A stretch of 64,000 nt of DNA from NCBI GenBank assembly GCA_017562135.1, contig QEYB01001327.1:124001-188000 (forward strand), written 5' to 3'. Shown in pieces: positions 1 to 12,453 of the stretch. The position numbers and the translations under genes were made by a program. The first letter of the stretch is position 1; every line of letters starts with the position of its first letter. Origin of the DNA: Dipylidium caninum. Lineage: Eukaryota; Platyhelminthes; Cestoda; Cyclophyllidea; Dipylidiidae. The notes below the pieces were generated by a model that was not told the DNA's origin, made no database searches, and saw only the letters and a list, made by a program, of their open reading frames with translations.

Positions 1-687
1 GAGCAGATGGTGCGATGATGAGCTACTAAGTGATAGGAGGGGAGACTGCTAAGGAAGATGTTGATGTAGTGCGAGGAAACGAATTGTGTGAGTTGATGGG
101 GTGACAGAACTCTCTTTGAAGTGGGAGGGTCTAACAGACAAATATCTACCCAAAGAACAACGTAAATGTCGGAAAGCATTTCACGAGCGAATACTCAGTA
201 CACATCCTTCATTGCACAGATCGCAACTACTTGGTAAATCACTTTTACACATTTACATGTGCATAGTCAAAATGACCTGCTCTTGCGGCACCAAGGCAGT
301 AATGACGGTCTTTTTGTCGGGTTGACCGATAGAACTTCTCGTGCTTGGCCTTTTGACACCGTCTGGTGGATAAACAATTCCATTTGCCATTGCACAACAA
401 CAACACACTCAGAGGCCGCATTTACGGGTACCCACTGCCACCGTAGGTAACTAGAATGGCGTGGCAATGGTCATGTGTGAAGAAGAGAGCAACCGTCGTC
501 GGTAGCAACGAAAGTGAGATGCCATCGAACGTCGCCTTCATTGTCATAAAATCTCAAATCATAGCTATGTCCACAATGTCCCATTCGCTCATATAAATTT
601 CTCTTCCACGTTCCCTGAAAATGACGCTCTGCAATGAAGCTTGTCAGTGTATTGCAATGAGAAAGCAAAAAACAGAAAGTGGCACAT
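1..687. other. No gene recognised
   Basis: The stretch holds only short overlapping open frames on both strands with no splice-consistent structure. I see no homology to the named genes. The large duplication starts just after it. Confidence 0.5.
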
Positions 688-3260
688 GTAGAACAAACGA
701 ATTCGTGCTACATCATCGACTCCCATAATACTTCCGTTTGCACTACATCATCACCTTACTTGTCAACTTCCCATCAAATCGCCAATGCTCTTCGCATTAC
801 TACGTTCACTCGGAATGTTTCAATGACATGCAGCTTTTGCGCGCATTTACTAATTTTATTGATGTCTACCACAGTTCACGGGCTTGCAGGAGAATCAAAC
901 GTCACTCGTCAGCCTGTCACACTGTTTCTACGAGGCAGACAGATTGTGACTCCGTCGCCTTGCGGCATTCACTCCTCTTCGCATCCACTACAGCTATTCC
1001 TGGCGTGCGAAGGAGGAGGCGAAAGAGAAGATTAGACAAAAGGAAGGAAGCAGGCAAGACATTGTCGAAGGGGGCGCCCTGCGTTCATCAACTAGCTTAG
1101 ATTTTTGGAATAACATGACCACTTCGGCCATTCTGTGAAACAAACATTCAACCAAATCCGAATGCTTAGATGCGTGCTGCGTGTGCTGCGTGAGAAGTAG
1201 TCTTGTGTAGTTAAAGACGAGGAAGGCTAGCTGGACGCGAAATTGAAAAGGTGGATGCGGACGCCGTTGCCGCTGCAACGATGAGTTCGTGTAATCGCAT
1301 GCATCGCGGCGTCTCCATCGAAGATGCCCCGAGTGGAAACTGAGAAATGAGAATTACCTTCTTGTCCTCCTCCATTCCTGCCCATTCTCGCGTTCATTTA
1401 CACACTTCAGCAGGCCACCAGTAAAGGGAACACCTACTTGAGCATTCCACAATGCGTGTGTGAGAGCCTACTTCACGTCTTAAAGTAGGGCTCATTTTAT
1501 CTCCTCCAATAAATAATAATTTAGCTCAACTTTGCCGAAAAATCAGTCATTCATTCACTTAGTCACCCATTTGTCGATTTGGTTATTTAATCTCACTTCT
1601 ACTGAGTGGATGCTCAAACGCAAAATGGCATTAATAAGCGAGTATAGAGTCTCGACCTCCCACAGGTACCAAGCCGTCACTAAGTCCTTTCATTGTCCAT
1701 CGTGCACTGTCCGCCGTCTGTTCGTCGGTTGAACTTACTGGAACAAGGTGAGTTTAGCCTTGAGGGGTTAGTTTCACTCAGAAGCCTGTGCCGAGATGCC
1801 GTCTTCTACAATGAAGGAAGAAAAGATTAACGTGAATGGCTGGTAATGTAAGTTCGTCTTTATTTCTCTCTGTGGGGGAATGCTTGACTTCGGGTGACGT
1901 ACACCGAAGGTAGAATAGAAGAATAATTGGATTTATCATTTCCTCCTATCACCAAGTGTCACCGTGAGAGCTTTGTATTTTGGGGAATCTAAAGTGCTCC
2001 ACACCATGCCGTGCCAGGTCTTAACAGCGCAAAACATTTTCACCTACCGGATGAATCACATTTGTCCTCAGTTGTTAAAAGACTCCTCCAAGTAACTGCA
2101 TTCCCTCGTTAACCCAAGCAGACCACCGCCTTAACACCGGAACATGGCAACACATTTATCGCACAGTTGAGTAATCGAGGTCGGTTCTGCTCCTCCTCTT
2201 CCGCGACGCGCATTATTCCGCCTCGCATCTGCGTGTCTGCGTGCGTTCGTGTGCGCGTTGTCGGTCGTGTGAATCCGCGTCTACTTCAATGAAGCTGCTT
2301 CGAGTGTTGTGTAAGCCCAGACGACGACGAAGCAATGGGGCCATGGGAATGATCGAGAAACAGAGTGAAAGGTAGGGGCGGAGGAAGAAGCCATATGCAA
2401 TGAAGAAGTTTACAGGACTTCATTTTTACTGTATTTGAGGAAAGTAGATAATCTTATACGATATAGCTGGACTTCATGGCTTTACTCCCCTCTCTGCACG
2501 CACTCTGTTGGTACACTCGAGGTGAAGTATATGAATGGGTCGGTCGTATCGCCTGCCTCAGGCATATTAACCTTCTAGAAATAATAAATTGTCGCATGTG
2601 CAAGCATATTCAGTTTACTAAGAGGCTACACTAGCTTTCTCACATGGAGCAATCCCATTGCAGACTGCATTGTGGATGCTCGTTTTTGCTGCATTAGCCC
2701 ATTCAATGGCGATTAGAACGAGCAACAAAGGAATTACTCTCGAAATATACCCTTGTCCAATGAATATCTGGAAGGTCTCATGAAGATGGAATTAAGTAGG
2801 TTTGGCATTGGTGGTGGATTAAGAAGACCATTTCATATTCGTCGACCTTGCAGTCTCTCCCCAACTAGTCACAGTCATCGTCTTTTCCCTTTCAGCCAGT
2901 CATCCCTTCGTAACAATCTTGGGTTCCTTTATCCTTTTCGTCCACCTTATCACTTTTGGATCTATTTCGTGAGTGGATGTCCCTGTATCCACTTCCATCG
3001 AGGCCAATAGTTCATCTCACTCGTTCGTTAAATTGGGATAGGGATGAGCACAGAGTTACATGTACAGTTGGGGTGTGAAGCTTCAGCACCAAATGTGGGA
3101 ATAGATGGTCGAGACCCTCACGTTGTCAATCACACTAACTTGAATGAAGTATTTCCTACAAGGTTACACATTCTTCAATTTACCCCATCACTCGATGTGC
3201 AATCTAAAGTTCCCACTTTCACTTATACCTCCTCTACGTCAAATGCACCTTTGCATTCTC
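688..3260. repeat. Segmental duplication, copy A, first block
   Basis: This block aligns by eye, in the same orientation, with 13478-15470. Matching anchors include the shared segment at 688 and 13478, the region at 2170-2300 matching 14765-14900, and 3070-3260 matching 15310-15470. Divergence is substantial, with many substitutions and small indels, so the duplication is old. No coding gene is supported in it; open frames present in one copy are not kept in the other, which argues against protein-coding function. It could be decayed mobile DNA or a duplicated intergenic region. Confidence 0.75.
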
Positions 3261-4009
3261 TCATTACCAAATGCTGCGGGGTTAACACACGTCTGTTGAA
3301 CAGAGCATCTTACAACCTCCTAATGAACGCACGTACTCTTGGCATACGCTTTTTTCCACCCACACACACCCCAGGTTGGATGTGGCGTTCTCCGTCAGAA
3401 TAAAGATAAAGACTGCTTGCATTGCGAAACATCTGCATTTGAGAATCAACATGACTATCACTGCTTATCTACCGAACATATGAACAGCCTTCAACAGGCA
3501 GATGTAAGGAGGTGCGTGGGTGTCCTCAAGGCCTTTTCCAGTCAACTGACATTCCAAGTAAATAATTCGCCTCATTCGTTATACCCCTTTCCATTCTCCA
3601 CCTGGCGTCGACTACAGTGCTACTTAAGAGGCAAACAACCTGTCCAAATGAAAGAAAAGATTGTTGTACCAAAGTCTGCGGCTTCACGAAATCATTTCTC
3701 ACTTTTTTTCTCTCGTGGATGGGCAACTGTGTTTTCAACTCAATTGGAGAGCGTCAGTGCATCACTTGCTGTCATTCAAAAAGAATGTTTTCGATGTATC
3801 TCTGGCTATGAAGGGATAGTCAGTAAGCCTACGGCTCTGCAGATTCAGTGGCGAGCCTCGCTCTCAGGCATTTTCCTTCCGCGATGCAAAGCAAGGAATT
3901 AAATGACCCAAATGACCAGCCTGCCAGCAACCCCTAATTATTCCCTTTTCCTCACCATTTTCCTCCTTCCCCTTCAGCTATAAATGCTGCTCTTCTATCC
4001 ACGTCGGCA
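3261..4009. other. Gene-less spacer within copy A
   Basis: A 187-codon open frame lies at 3339-3902 on the plus strand, but it has no recognisable domain, low-complexity-like composition and no splice context. I treat it as chance. Nothing else is supported. Confidence 0.4.
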
Positions 4010-4907
4010 CCAGAAGTGTCTCATCTTCAGGTCCTATAAATCATTCAGTGTTTTTGCGGTTAACAATGCACACTCTATTGCTCCACCTTTTGTATGATCT
4101 CTACCCCTCCCCACCCTTCTGTATTATGGTGCATCGCACTTTTCTGACAATCACATCTTCATCAGTCCCCATTTTTCCCAAAAATCTGCACCATCTTTAA
4201 ATTTTGTCAATAATTTTTCTTGCATTTAGGGGTTCTATGAAAAAAGATGGAAGTATGCTGAGCTGCGTAATTGTAGTATGTGATGGCGCGTCTCCGCACA
4301 AACTCCCACGATGTGATTCCACTCGAGTTGATTCTACTGTCGCCCACGGTGGACTCGTATGTACAGCTGCCAATGCGTCAAATTTCAATGAGTGCAGCCT
4401 GCGGAGGATAAACAAAACGGTGAGTTTTGTCATGTCATTTGGCCTTGCGGATGCCTAGAATCACTGTGCAGTGGTGGCCTGAGGAAAGAAGGCGTGAGGC
4501 CCTACCACAATTTGCTTTCCACAAAGGCTAAGTTTGGCACATTCCACTGCCTTCTACCACTTCCGGTGAATTTTACCTGTGTGACAATGATTGTCAAGTG
4601 GTAAAGGCCATGGTATAAGATTGGCTGTGATTAGGAGTATTTCTTTCATATTAATATTAATATATTAATATTAAATGACAGGGTTGCCTTCTGATACACC
4701 TCTAGCCTTGTGTTCACTTATCCAACGGGAAGCTTCGAAAACAATTCAGGCAAATTTGCACAAGACAGGAGTCTCAGTAAGCGTCGATGGGTCGAGTTAC
4801 CAAATCACTCGCATGTTGATGTCCACAGACCGACGGGTAAATTGATCCCCTCGGAAATACTCTACCTCTGGTCCAAATTCGGACGTCATTGACGCTTCCC
4901 ACCCGTC
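4010..4907. repeat. Segmental duplication, copy A, second block
   Basis: Positions 4010-4150 match 17520-17690, and 4150-4907 match about 20486-21461. In copy B these two parts are separated by ~2.8 kb. Identity is only moderate (I estimate 75-85 per cent by eye). An AT-rich palindromic tract of alternating TAATAT units lies at about 4650-4674 and is absent from copy B. Confidence 0.75.
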
Positions 4908-5898
4908 CACCTCGCAACTGACAGCCATGGATTTTTGCATTTCCCTGGTCGAGAGGTTACATTCTCTGCTACGCGTTGCCTGTCTGCCTAAGGGAGTTTG
5001 GGTTTTCTGGAAGAACTCCCTATGCAGGCTGCTCCGTTTGGAAAATTGCCGTTGCTCTATTTGCATGATGTAAGGCGTCAGGGGAAGCCGGACAGTATGA
5101 AGGTCATTTCCATCTCGTCACGAACAGTCTGCGAGTTTTGCGCTTTACTTAAACAATCACACAAATTCATGACTATGCTAATTTCCTTTTGACTCATTCT
5201 GGTTGAATTTCCTTGCTCTCCATTTTTTTCCTTCACTAAGGTTTTCCCATAGCATTCAGTAGCGGAGATTCGTGAGAACTCGCCTTCAACCTGCACCACA
5301 TGCGTCGGGTAGCGAGAAAAGCAATGTTCCTTACCAAAACCATTTTCCTTTGCAAGCACGGTGAAGCGTATTCCGCAAGTCCAAGAAATGACCACACAAC
5401 CGTGACTGTCTGACAAGCTGACATATTCGCATCCATTTTGGTTCAGATGCTCCACTTCACAAAGTCCTCACTTGGAGTGATTATTCCCCTGCGGACGACT
5501 GAGAAATGCAAATGCTGGATGAGACCTTCGGGGCACGCTGCCATACGATTGTGAAGAGAGTAGAAAGGAGGTGAGTTTCTCTGGTGATCCGCGCAATGGC
5601 CAGTTAGGGAATTGTTCACCTTCGGTTAAAAGCGCCCACAACGTCGTGCGAGATTTCCCTTCTATTAAACTAGAGGACCTCTAAATTTCCCATATTCAGC
5701 ACAATTACAGTCATTCGGCCTGATATCTGCAGAAATGCTCTCGTAACAATGAGGCCTCAACTCTCCCAGTGAATTGCATCCAGGATGTTCCGTTGGACTG
5801 CCTCCCATAAAGTTGCACCACAAAGGAAAAGCATCTTTAAACTTACTCTTCCCAGCATTTTCCCTTTTAGTCGACCTTTCAACCGAAATAAAGAAGTG
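4908..5898. repeat. Near-identical duplication core, copy A
   Basis: About 990 bp match 21462-22456 almost perfectly. By eye I find one substitution (near 5311) and a few homopolymer-length changes, including a T-run near 5137 and another near 5610. Both flanks remain homologous but are strongly diverged, so the high identity starts and stops inside an older duplication. That is the pattern of gene conversion, or of an assembly collapse or patch. After 5898 the diverged homology continues to about 6020. The frames on both strands are broken into short pieces, so no gene is supported. Confidence 0.85.
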
Positions 5899-6020
5899 AC
5901 CTTCTCAGTGTGGGTCTTAAGCACTTTTTAGTGCAGTCAAAGTCGGGAATAAATGGCGAAGTAGTTCCAATAGTGTCAATGTTTTCTGAATGTTACAGTC
6001 GCCACGGCATCCACTCTGCA

Positions 6021-9000
6021 TCATAAAAGCGCAGTCTGTGGAAAGGCAACCAGGCCATGGATACTACCACCGCGCGAATACTTCGCCTCCCTCATTCCCT
6101 CTTTCTCCCCCCCGGAGTGGTCATCTTCCTCTCACAGTCTTCCCAAACTCCTCTTTCAACTCATTTCTTTAGCTACTCGTCTACTCATCTGTTTCTTTTT
6201 CAATTATTTGACATAACTCGTGAAAGACCTATGGAAATAAAGATTGAGAATTTCAAGTTGACGACGTCGTGGGAATTAAAAAAATTCGCCGTCTTCTGAA
6301 TAGACTTTGGCCAACTCTGTCCTGTTAATGCAGCGTGAAGTGACCCTCTCATTTTGCTTTGGTCGCCGTAGGCATTTTATCAAACCATCGGCGCAATCGC
6401 TTTCCGAGGCTCGTCAATGAACCTTGCTCATGATCAGAGATATTCTTTCGTGAATGAATGAGGTGGGCCTGTGGGAGTTGGATCAAGCGGTCTCCTCTTC
6501 TTGGGCTTAATGTGAGCAGGAGTGGACATCTGTGGGTGTACAGGTGGTTCAGGCAAGTTGAAGGCGAAAAGAAGACTGCTGCATCAAAGTGTGATACATC
6601 GAACCGCCACTGTCTTGCCTTATTGCCTTACCTACGAAAAGTCCGATCACCTCGTGAATAAATCGTTGATAGTATCAAGAAGAACCACGATTTGAGGTGA
6701 GGTAATGAGGCGTTTCAGTGAAGGGGTGAAGGGGCGAGGAAGCAACCCCCATGGTAACAGAAATGATTGTGTTTACGTCTTCTGCATTCCACTGAACTTC
6801 ACTTCACTCTCGGTCAGCCTCATCCTCTACCCGCGTTGGTTCATTCCAGACATTGCACCACATCGCACTCTTTCTCACAGCATGCTTCCACGACATCGTC
6901 TGCTAGTGTTTGAAGCAGTTTTGTCGGGAGCAGTGCTGTACCATGGTGATGGCAGCAGGTGTCGCATCATTAATGGTTTCCGCTAACCGGTGTGACAGTT
7001 CTAGACGAAGGCGATAATCGCACTATTTGCTCCAGTCATCTTCTTTCTAGTCGAATTCGAATCGTCCCCCTGCAAGAGCTTTCTTATTGACACAGGTGCT
7101 CTTATGAAAAGTATACCTTCGCTTTTATCTACTCGGCAAAGCCCGTATATAGCGGGAGGAAAACCGTCTCCACACCACGGTTGACGACACTTTCAAATGA
7201 ATGCGAATGATATGCAGTCACATCTCTACTTGGCTTAATGGGACACCTCGTGTTTTTTCTGTGGAACACGTGATTGGCTGCATGTTTATCCACCAGCACA
7301 TCGAATCGGTTGACATTTGAGTGTGAGGTGAGGTTGAACTATTTAGTCGGTTAAAAATACACTCACTGTGTACCCAACGCCACTCTGCCTCCTACCTAGG
7401 ACTGCATCGTTGTCAACTGTCTCAACACTAAATCGAGGATGAAACCACCAACATCCTCTTGTGTCCCATACGCTTGTATCAAACAGAGAACACTTCCGTC
7501 AATGTTATTCGGCACCCCCACCCACTCCAGCCTCATGCTATTTACTCCTATAAAGATGTGAGATATGCAGTAATGCTACCATGTGTACCGAGCGATGACA
7601 TTCGCAGCGGACGATGAGACGCACCTTTCGTATCCTCAGTTACACCAAGCATTAGAAGGTTCGTTTTGCTAACAAGTATTCGCCCACTTTTCCACAGTCT
7701 CCCCAGATTGCCTACTTGAGGTAAGCAAGGTGACGATCGTGAGTGCATAAGCGGCAGAAATAGACAGTATCCTGAATACGTCCTATCGGGAGTATCAGTC
7801 GCACAGCGAAATCCGGGTCCACAGTGTTTGTTTGAGCTGAAGACAGTCACTCTGACCACGCCAAGTGGCGATTCCTTCCAAGGACCATTTGGTCGTACGA
7901 TTTCTTCAGCACCGAAATCGCATTTATGTTAGAAAGTTGATTCACGCATCCGCGGTTGCTTCACATTCTGTACATCATCCCCGACAGCGGACCGGGCGTT
8001 TCCTGAGCCCTTCCTTTCAGTGCCTGTGTCGTTAATACTGTCTTCAGATCTTGTCCAAAGCGGTATTGACGACATCCTCACATACATCCGTATTTCCAAC
8101 TTCTTTCCACAACGGTGTGGCAGGTGTATTGCGCTAAATTCGACATCCTTCACATCTTTTGTAGCAGATGATTCAGAAAGCGTGTATCACCAACCTCTAG
8201 GTCATAAATTGCACATCCTCCAGTCAATAGCTTCCCCAACAGGCGCAATTGCCTGAGAAATTAGAACCAGTGAGGTGCAACGTGAATACCACCGCATCAT
8301 TCTGAATGACAAGAAATAAAATAGGTTTTCAACGCCGTGTCCTCCATTCCGTCTCGCTTCATCCATCAGGAAAATCCTTCCATTCAGCCTTGGAGCAATC
8401 AGCGTGAGACAGAGGTCTGCTGTGTCGACCTCCCTCCTCTACTCTAAGATTACGGGGCGAGGGTAGGTGGTGTCACCTTCGGTTGTGTCGACGGTGTTTT
8501 CAGTTCATTCACGGAGGAATCCTCACCGAATTGGCGCCTGTCATGGCTTCTGGTGTCGAATGCACTCTGCGGCTGAATAAGACGATCACGACAATGCTTG
8601 CATCAGTAACTATGACGATCTGTGCTAACGTTCAGTAAAGTGAGCAGCGCTGAATGGCAGGCTGGTATTGAACAAAATTGAATTCGTAGTTCTTTTGCTG
8701 ACCATCAATCAGTGGGTACCCCTCGGTCAATGAGGCTACAAGAGCAGAGCAAAGACGATTTTGCGACAATTGTGACTGCTGTTCAAAGTGGGAAGAGGGA
8801 TTAATGAAGAAAAACTATGATTTAGTTCGTCAAAGTGGGGTATTTCACTTGAAACGGCACACCGCTCCTCGGGGAGCCTTCAAGGGCCACCGAGTGTGAT
8901 CAGGCCTGAAGGGCCAATTTCACAAGAGCGACAGAGGAGGAGCGTAGCAGCTATAAGGGGCAGGTGTCTATTTGAACAGTGCTAGTTAAACATGCTTGCA

Positions 9001-9224
9001 AGGCAGCATGGATGTCAGGACCACAGTCCTCACACATAAACTTCAATCTCCACGTGAACGCAAAAGTACATGTGTTGGAAAACCACTCCACGTCTAGTTT
9101 TCGTTGTGGTCACTTTGTATTAATTCATTGTAGTGAAAAGGTCATGGATGCCAAGGGCTGACAGGGTACAGTGTGGAGTTATTCGGACCCCCACAAGCCG
9201 CTGGTAATAAGGCGCCACTCGGCG
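6021..9224. other. Gene-poor region with a diverged repeat
   Basis: A segment at about 6430-6990 resembles 16130-16560 in the same orientation, with conserved islands near 6780-6960. A minus-strand open frame at 7548-7859 is the only longer candidate; it has no clear splice signals. No gene, RNA gene or regulatory element is supported otherwise. Confidence 0.4.
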
Positions 9225-9596
9225 TCAAAGTAAACTTGCAATTTCAATGCGCGTCTGCGAGTCGCCTATACCACTGTCAACTGCCTCCACACGTAATTTC
9301 ACATTTCCCGAAAAGAGAAACATAGTCGGATAGGCAAGTACAAGAAACCACATAGCAACGTGTCCTCTTCCCACAACAGGGCAATTGATGAAATTTCGTT
9401 CCCAAATGATCCACTTATAAGCCACACAAACCACTTCAACTTCCAACTGCTCTTGTCCGACTAATTCCAATCGGCAAATCGGGTAGGAATTGGCTGGATG
9501 ATCACAAGCTACAGGTTCAAGCTGGAAACTCATAAGAAAATTCTTGGTGCAATTGACAGGTCTGTAATCTGTCCAGTGAGAGTGACGGTACACCAA
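9225..9596 (-). CDS. Exon-like open frame, unrecognised
   Basis: This 123-codon minus-strand frame is open between stops and rich in hydrophobic and Cys residues. A segment with the pattern Tyr-Lys-Trp-Ile-Ile-Trp recalls a Tyr-Ile-Ile-Trp segment in the unrecognised gene at 61.2 kb. I could not define both splice sites, and no initiator Met with a signal peptide is evident. It could be a decayed exon of the same family or a chance frame. Confidence 0.18.
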   Translation of the reverse strand: MVYRHSHWTDYRPVNCTKNFLMSFQLEPVACDHPANSYPICRLELVGQEQLEVEVVCVAYKWIIWERNFINCPVVGRGHVAMWFLVLAYPTMFLFSGNVKLRVEAVDSGIGDSQTRIEIASLL

Positions 9597-11408
9597 CAGC
9601 GAATCCAGTAAGACGTCAAATAAGAAATAAAAGTTGCTGAGAAGAAAGCCACCCTGTCACATATCAGCGAACAATGAACCAACTCTACTGTGAACCTTGA
9701 AGCACGCCGGATAATACAAACATGTGCCGCTTGTTCTGAGTGTTAATTGCAAAATGTATGAAGAATTGGGAAGGACGAAGACGCAAGAGGACAATAAGAT
9801 TGGGCTCACAGTTTTCTATGATGACAACGCATTTTGCGTACAGGTACGGCAGGTCGCTCCCAGGAACTTACAGTTTTCATTTGCAAAGGCATCTCCGACT
9901 TGATTTTTTAAGCTAGCGAAGTTAAGCTTTTCTCCCTCTCTTCGTTCACACGGCCTCGTCTCACTCCGAATTCGTCCAAAGCGCCTTCACTTCAAGGCGT
10001 CTACACTGATGCATGCCGCCACACGCAGAGTAGCTTTGTCAGAGGCGAATTGTGTAGTTAGTCTCAATCCACTCGAAACCTGCCTTCCTTCATTCGTCAA
10101 TCGTCAATCGTCATTCGCCACCCGTCACTTTACAATCACAACATTCTGCTCAACTCATGCCATTTGGCCGTGGCAATTTGAGTGCCCTCATCATCTTTAT
10201 TATATTCATTCCTCACCCACTTTTCCCTCTTCCTCGACAAAGAGAGCATTCTTGTTTACAAGTTCAACTTTGACTCCACATTCTCATATCCCTTTCATTT
10301 CAAAGGAACAGCTTAGTCCACTGCACATGCCATCACCTCTCTATTTTAATGCCTGAGTGATAAGACATATCATCACCGAGAATGGTTCTCAATGCACGAC
10401 GTTCTGTCCCTGTTGCCTCTGCTAAACGCCTCCTTCCAAGAGTCAATTGACAATCTGGAAATTCGGGACTCTTCTCGCTGACGGTGAGGATCCAACGCTC
10501 CTGAGAAATTGACATATGGTTGTCGGTGTTTCCACTCGACATCAGGAAGCTAACCCTCCTCAGAATTTGAAGTAGCTACGAGACGATACACCATGTGGGT
10601 CGCAGGCTGTTTACAAGGACAAATGTAATCACAAGCTTTCTTAGTATGCTCTCATGACACAGTGCTCTTCCGCCCTCATAACAATGACCGGCTCCGTCAG
10701 CCACACTCGCCTCCTGCACCACCCTCAACCACACTGGTCGGAGTCCACCTCAAAGTGACAACCGACACGCTTGCCGACCAGAGTGGTTTAAACGGCGATC
10801 GCGGCTGTTGGCGTGTGTCGAGGGGGTAGCCGCTAGTTTATGTGTTCAGTCCTTGACAGACGGATAATGAGAGAGCTTGCCTTCAACCAACCCATGCCCT
10901 CTCCACGTGGTTACTTGTAAACGGAACAATGCCGCACCATTTACCAGTGCTTTTTTATTGTGCGAACTTCAGGAACCAAATGGGAGAAATTGCATCCGCC
11001 AAAGTGAAGGTCCACAACCCCGCCGCTAGTTGGACTCACTGGTGTAGTGATTTAGGAAACCGACAAAATAAAATGAAGGATTGGTGAAAATGAGACGGAA
11101 AAGTGTGTTTGCAACGAGTGCTACCGCAAAGGCAAGTTGGAAGAAGTGGACCCCCGATGATTTAACTCGGAACTAATGCATTCCGTTGCCAGGAGAGTGG
11201 ATAGACTTACCCCAATCTATCACGTAAGTAGCCCAGTACAGTGCCCAATCGCACAAAGCGTAGCAACTGACGTAATCAACAGGTTCATTCCTCCTCAACT
11301 CTATCGCGAAATTCACAAATTTGTCGTCCGTCCTGTTTCCTGTAAGGAAAGCAATGGGGAAGGAAATTTGACTAGTAATTGATATAGCGATGCTTATAAG
11401 TCAAAATG
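9597..11408. other. No gene recognised
   Basis: The region has short frames only. A small tandem repeat of a CGTCAAT-like unit lies at about 10093-10117. A minus-strand frame at 10333-10542 lacks convincing splice borders. The end abuts the stop codon of the unrecognised minus-strand gene. Confidence 0.4.
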
Positions 11409-12453
11409 TCAAACATGTGTGCCGCTTGGCTCACTGAGGCCGACTTTTTCCGGAAAACCGTCCGTATTAATTTGTACCCCGTCTGGAGTTTTCTTGTAAG
11501 GACCAAATACATATCCTAGCAACATCGCTCCAAGCTAGACAAACAGAAATCACTCGTATTAGTTAAAGTATCACAAGGCAAATGAAATCAGAAATACAAA
11601 TGAAGTGCGAAGTCAGTCAGGCGAAGTGTGGATGGAAATCTTCCCACCAGTATGAGAATCTGCGCAAATCCAAATCAAAATGTGATGCTTAAGGTGTTGG
11701 GGCAAGAGATTTTTTTGAAATTCACTCGACGACCATCCTCATTAGTAATGCAGACTACATGGCAGACTTACACCTTCCGCAGCCTTGATAAACCTGCATG
11801 TGATTGACACAGTTTCCTTCTTCTTCGCGGCAATGTAGAAGGAATCATTCGGATCCACGAAGAGGCCTTGGAAGCCGAGGGAGAAATATTGTTAGTCATA
11901 GTGAAAATACAGTGAATTGAAATGATGAAGTTTCATTCATGGCAGCTTACCAGTATCCGAGACACTCCACACGCCATTAGGAAATACGGCAACGGAAATT
12001 GGTAAAGGTCGTTTATTCGGGACGAATTGAATCCATGACATATCACGACGGATAAGACCAGACATTTGCACCTCTGCGTATGATTCATTGACTGGAGAAA
12101 CAACAAGGGAAAAACATTATCGTTTCCGCTGGTGCAGCGTGCGTGCAGCGCGTATGCGTTGAATGGAATCGAACGTACCCTGAGTGTAGGAACAATTGAA
12201 ATATGCGGTGAAGCAATTTCCGTCCCTTAATCCGGAGCCGTCTGATATTTCGGAGGATTTAAACACAAAAACGCCTAGAAGGAGTGCCAAATCAGCATGT
12301 TAGTTGTGAAAGCCAAGATCACTTCAGTGGATGGAATTTAAGTCACTTCGTATGTGCTCGGCAGCGAGAATTGGAGGAAGAACAAACTGTTGACGGGACC
12401 GCTCACGATTCTGCTTTCATTTCGAACAATTGCACGTCCTGCCAATGGGTCAT
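11409..12453 (-). CDS. Unrecognised multi-exon gene, 3' part (5' end not found)
   Basis: Five minus-strand exons join in frame: 12453-12388, 12274-12179, 12091-11951, 11866-11772 and 11534-11409, ending in TGA. Internal acceptors all end in AG. Three donors are strong (GTACGT, GTAAGC, GTAAGT); the first (GTTTGT) is weaker. Joins are phase 1, 1, 1 and 0, and no exon contains a stop. About 173 residues are visible. They include three possible N-glycosylation sites (Asn-Glu-Ser, Asn-Cys-Ser, Asn-Glu-Ser), suggesting an extracellular or lumenal protein, a Tyr-Phe-Asn-Cys motif, a Phe-Pro-Asn-Gly-Val-Trp turn and a Lys-Thr-Pro-Asp-Gly motif near the C terminus. I do not recognise the family. The start codon and any signal peptide must lie beyond 12453. 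A recent pseudogene is possible but nothing is broken. Confidence 0.6.

Noticed and set aside
3339..3902. 187-codon plus-strand open frame
   Set aside because: There is no recognisable motif, a mixed composition, and overlapping frames on other strands, so it is treated as chance.
4650..4674. AT palindrome as a replication origin or cruciform element
   Set aside because: It is a simple TAATAT-type repeat without supporting context and is absent from the other duplication copy.
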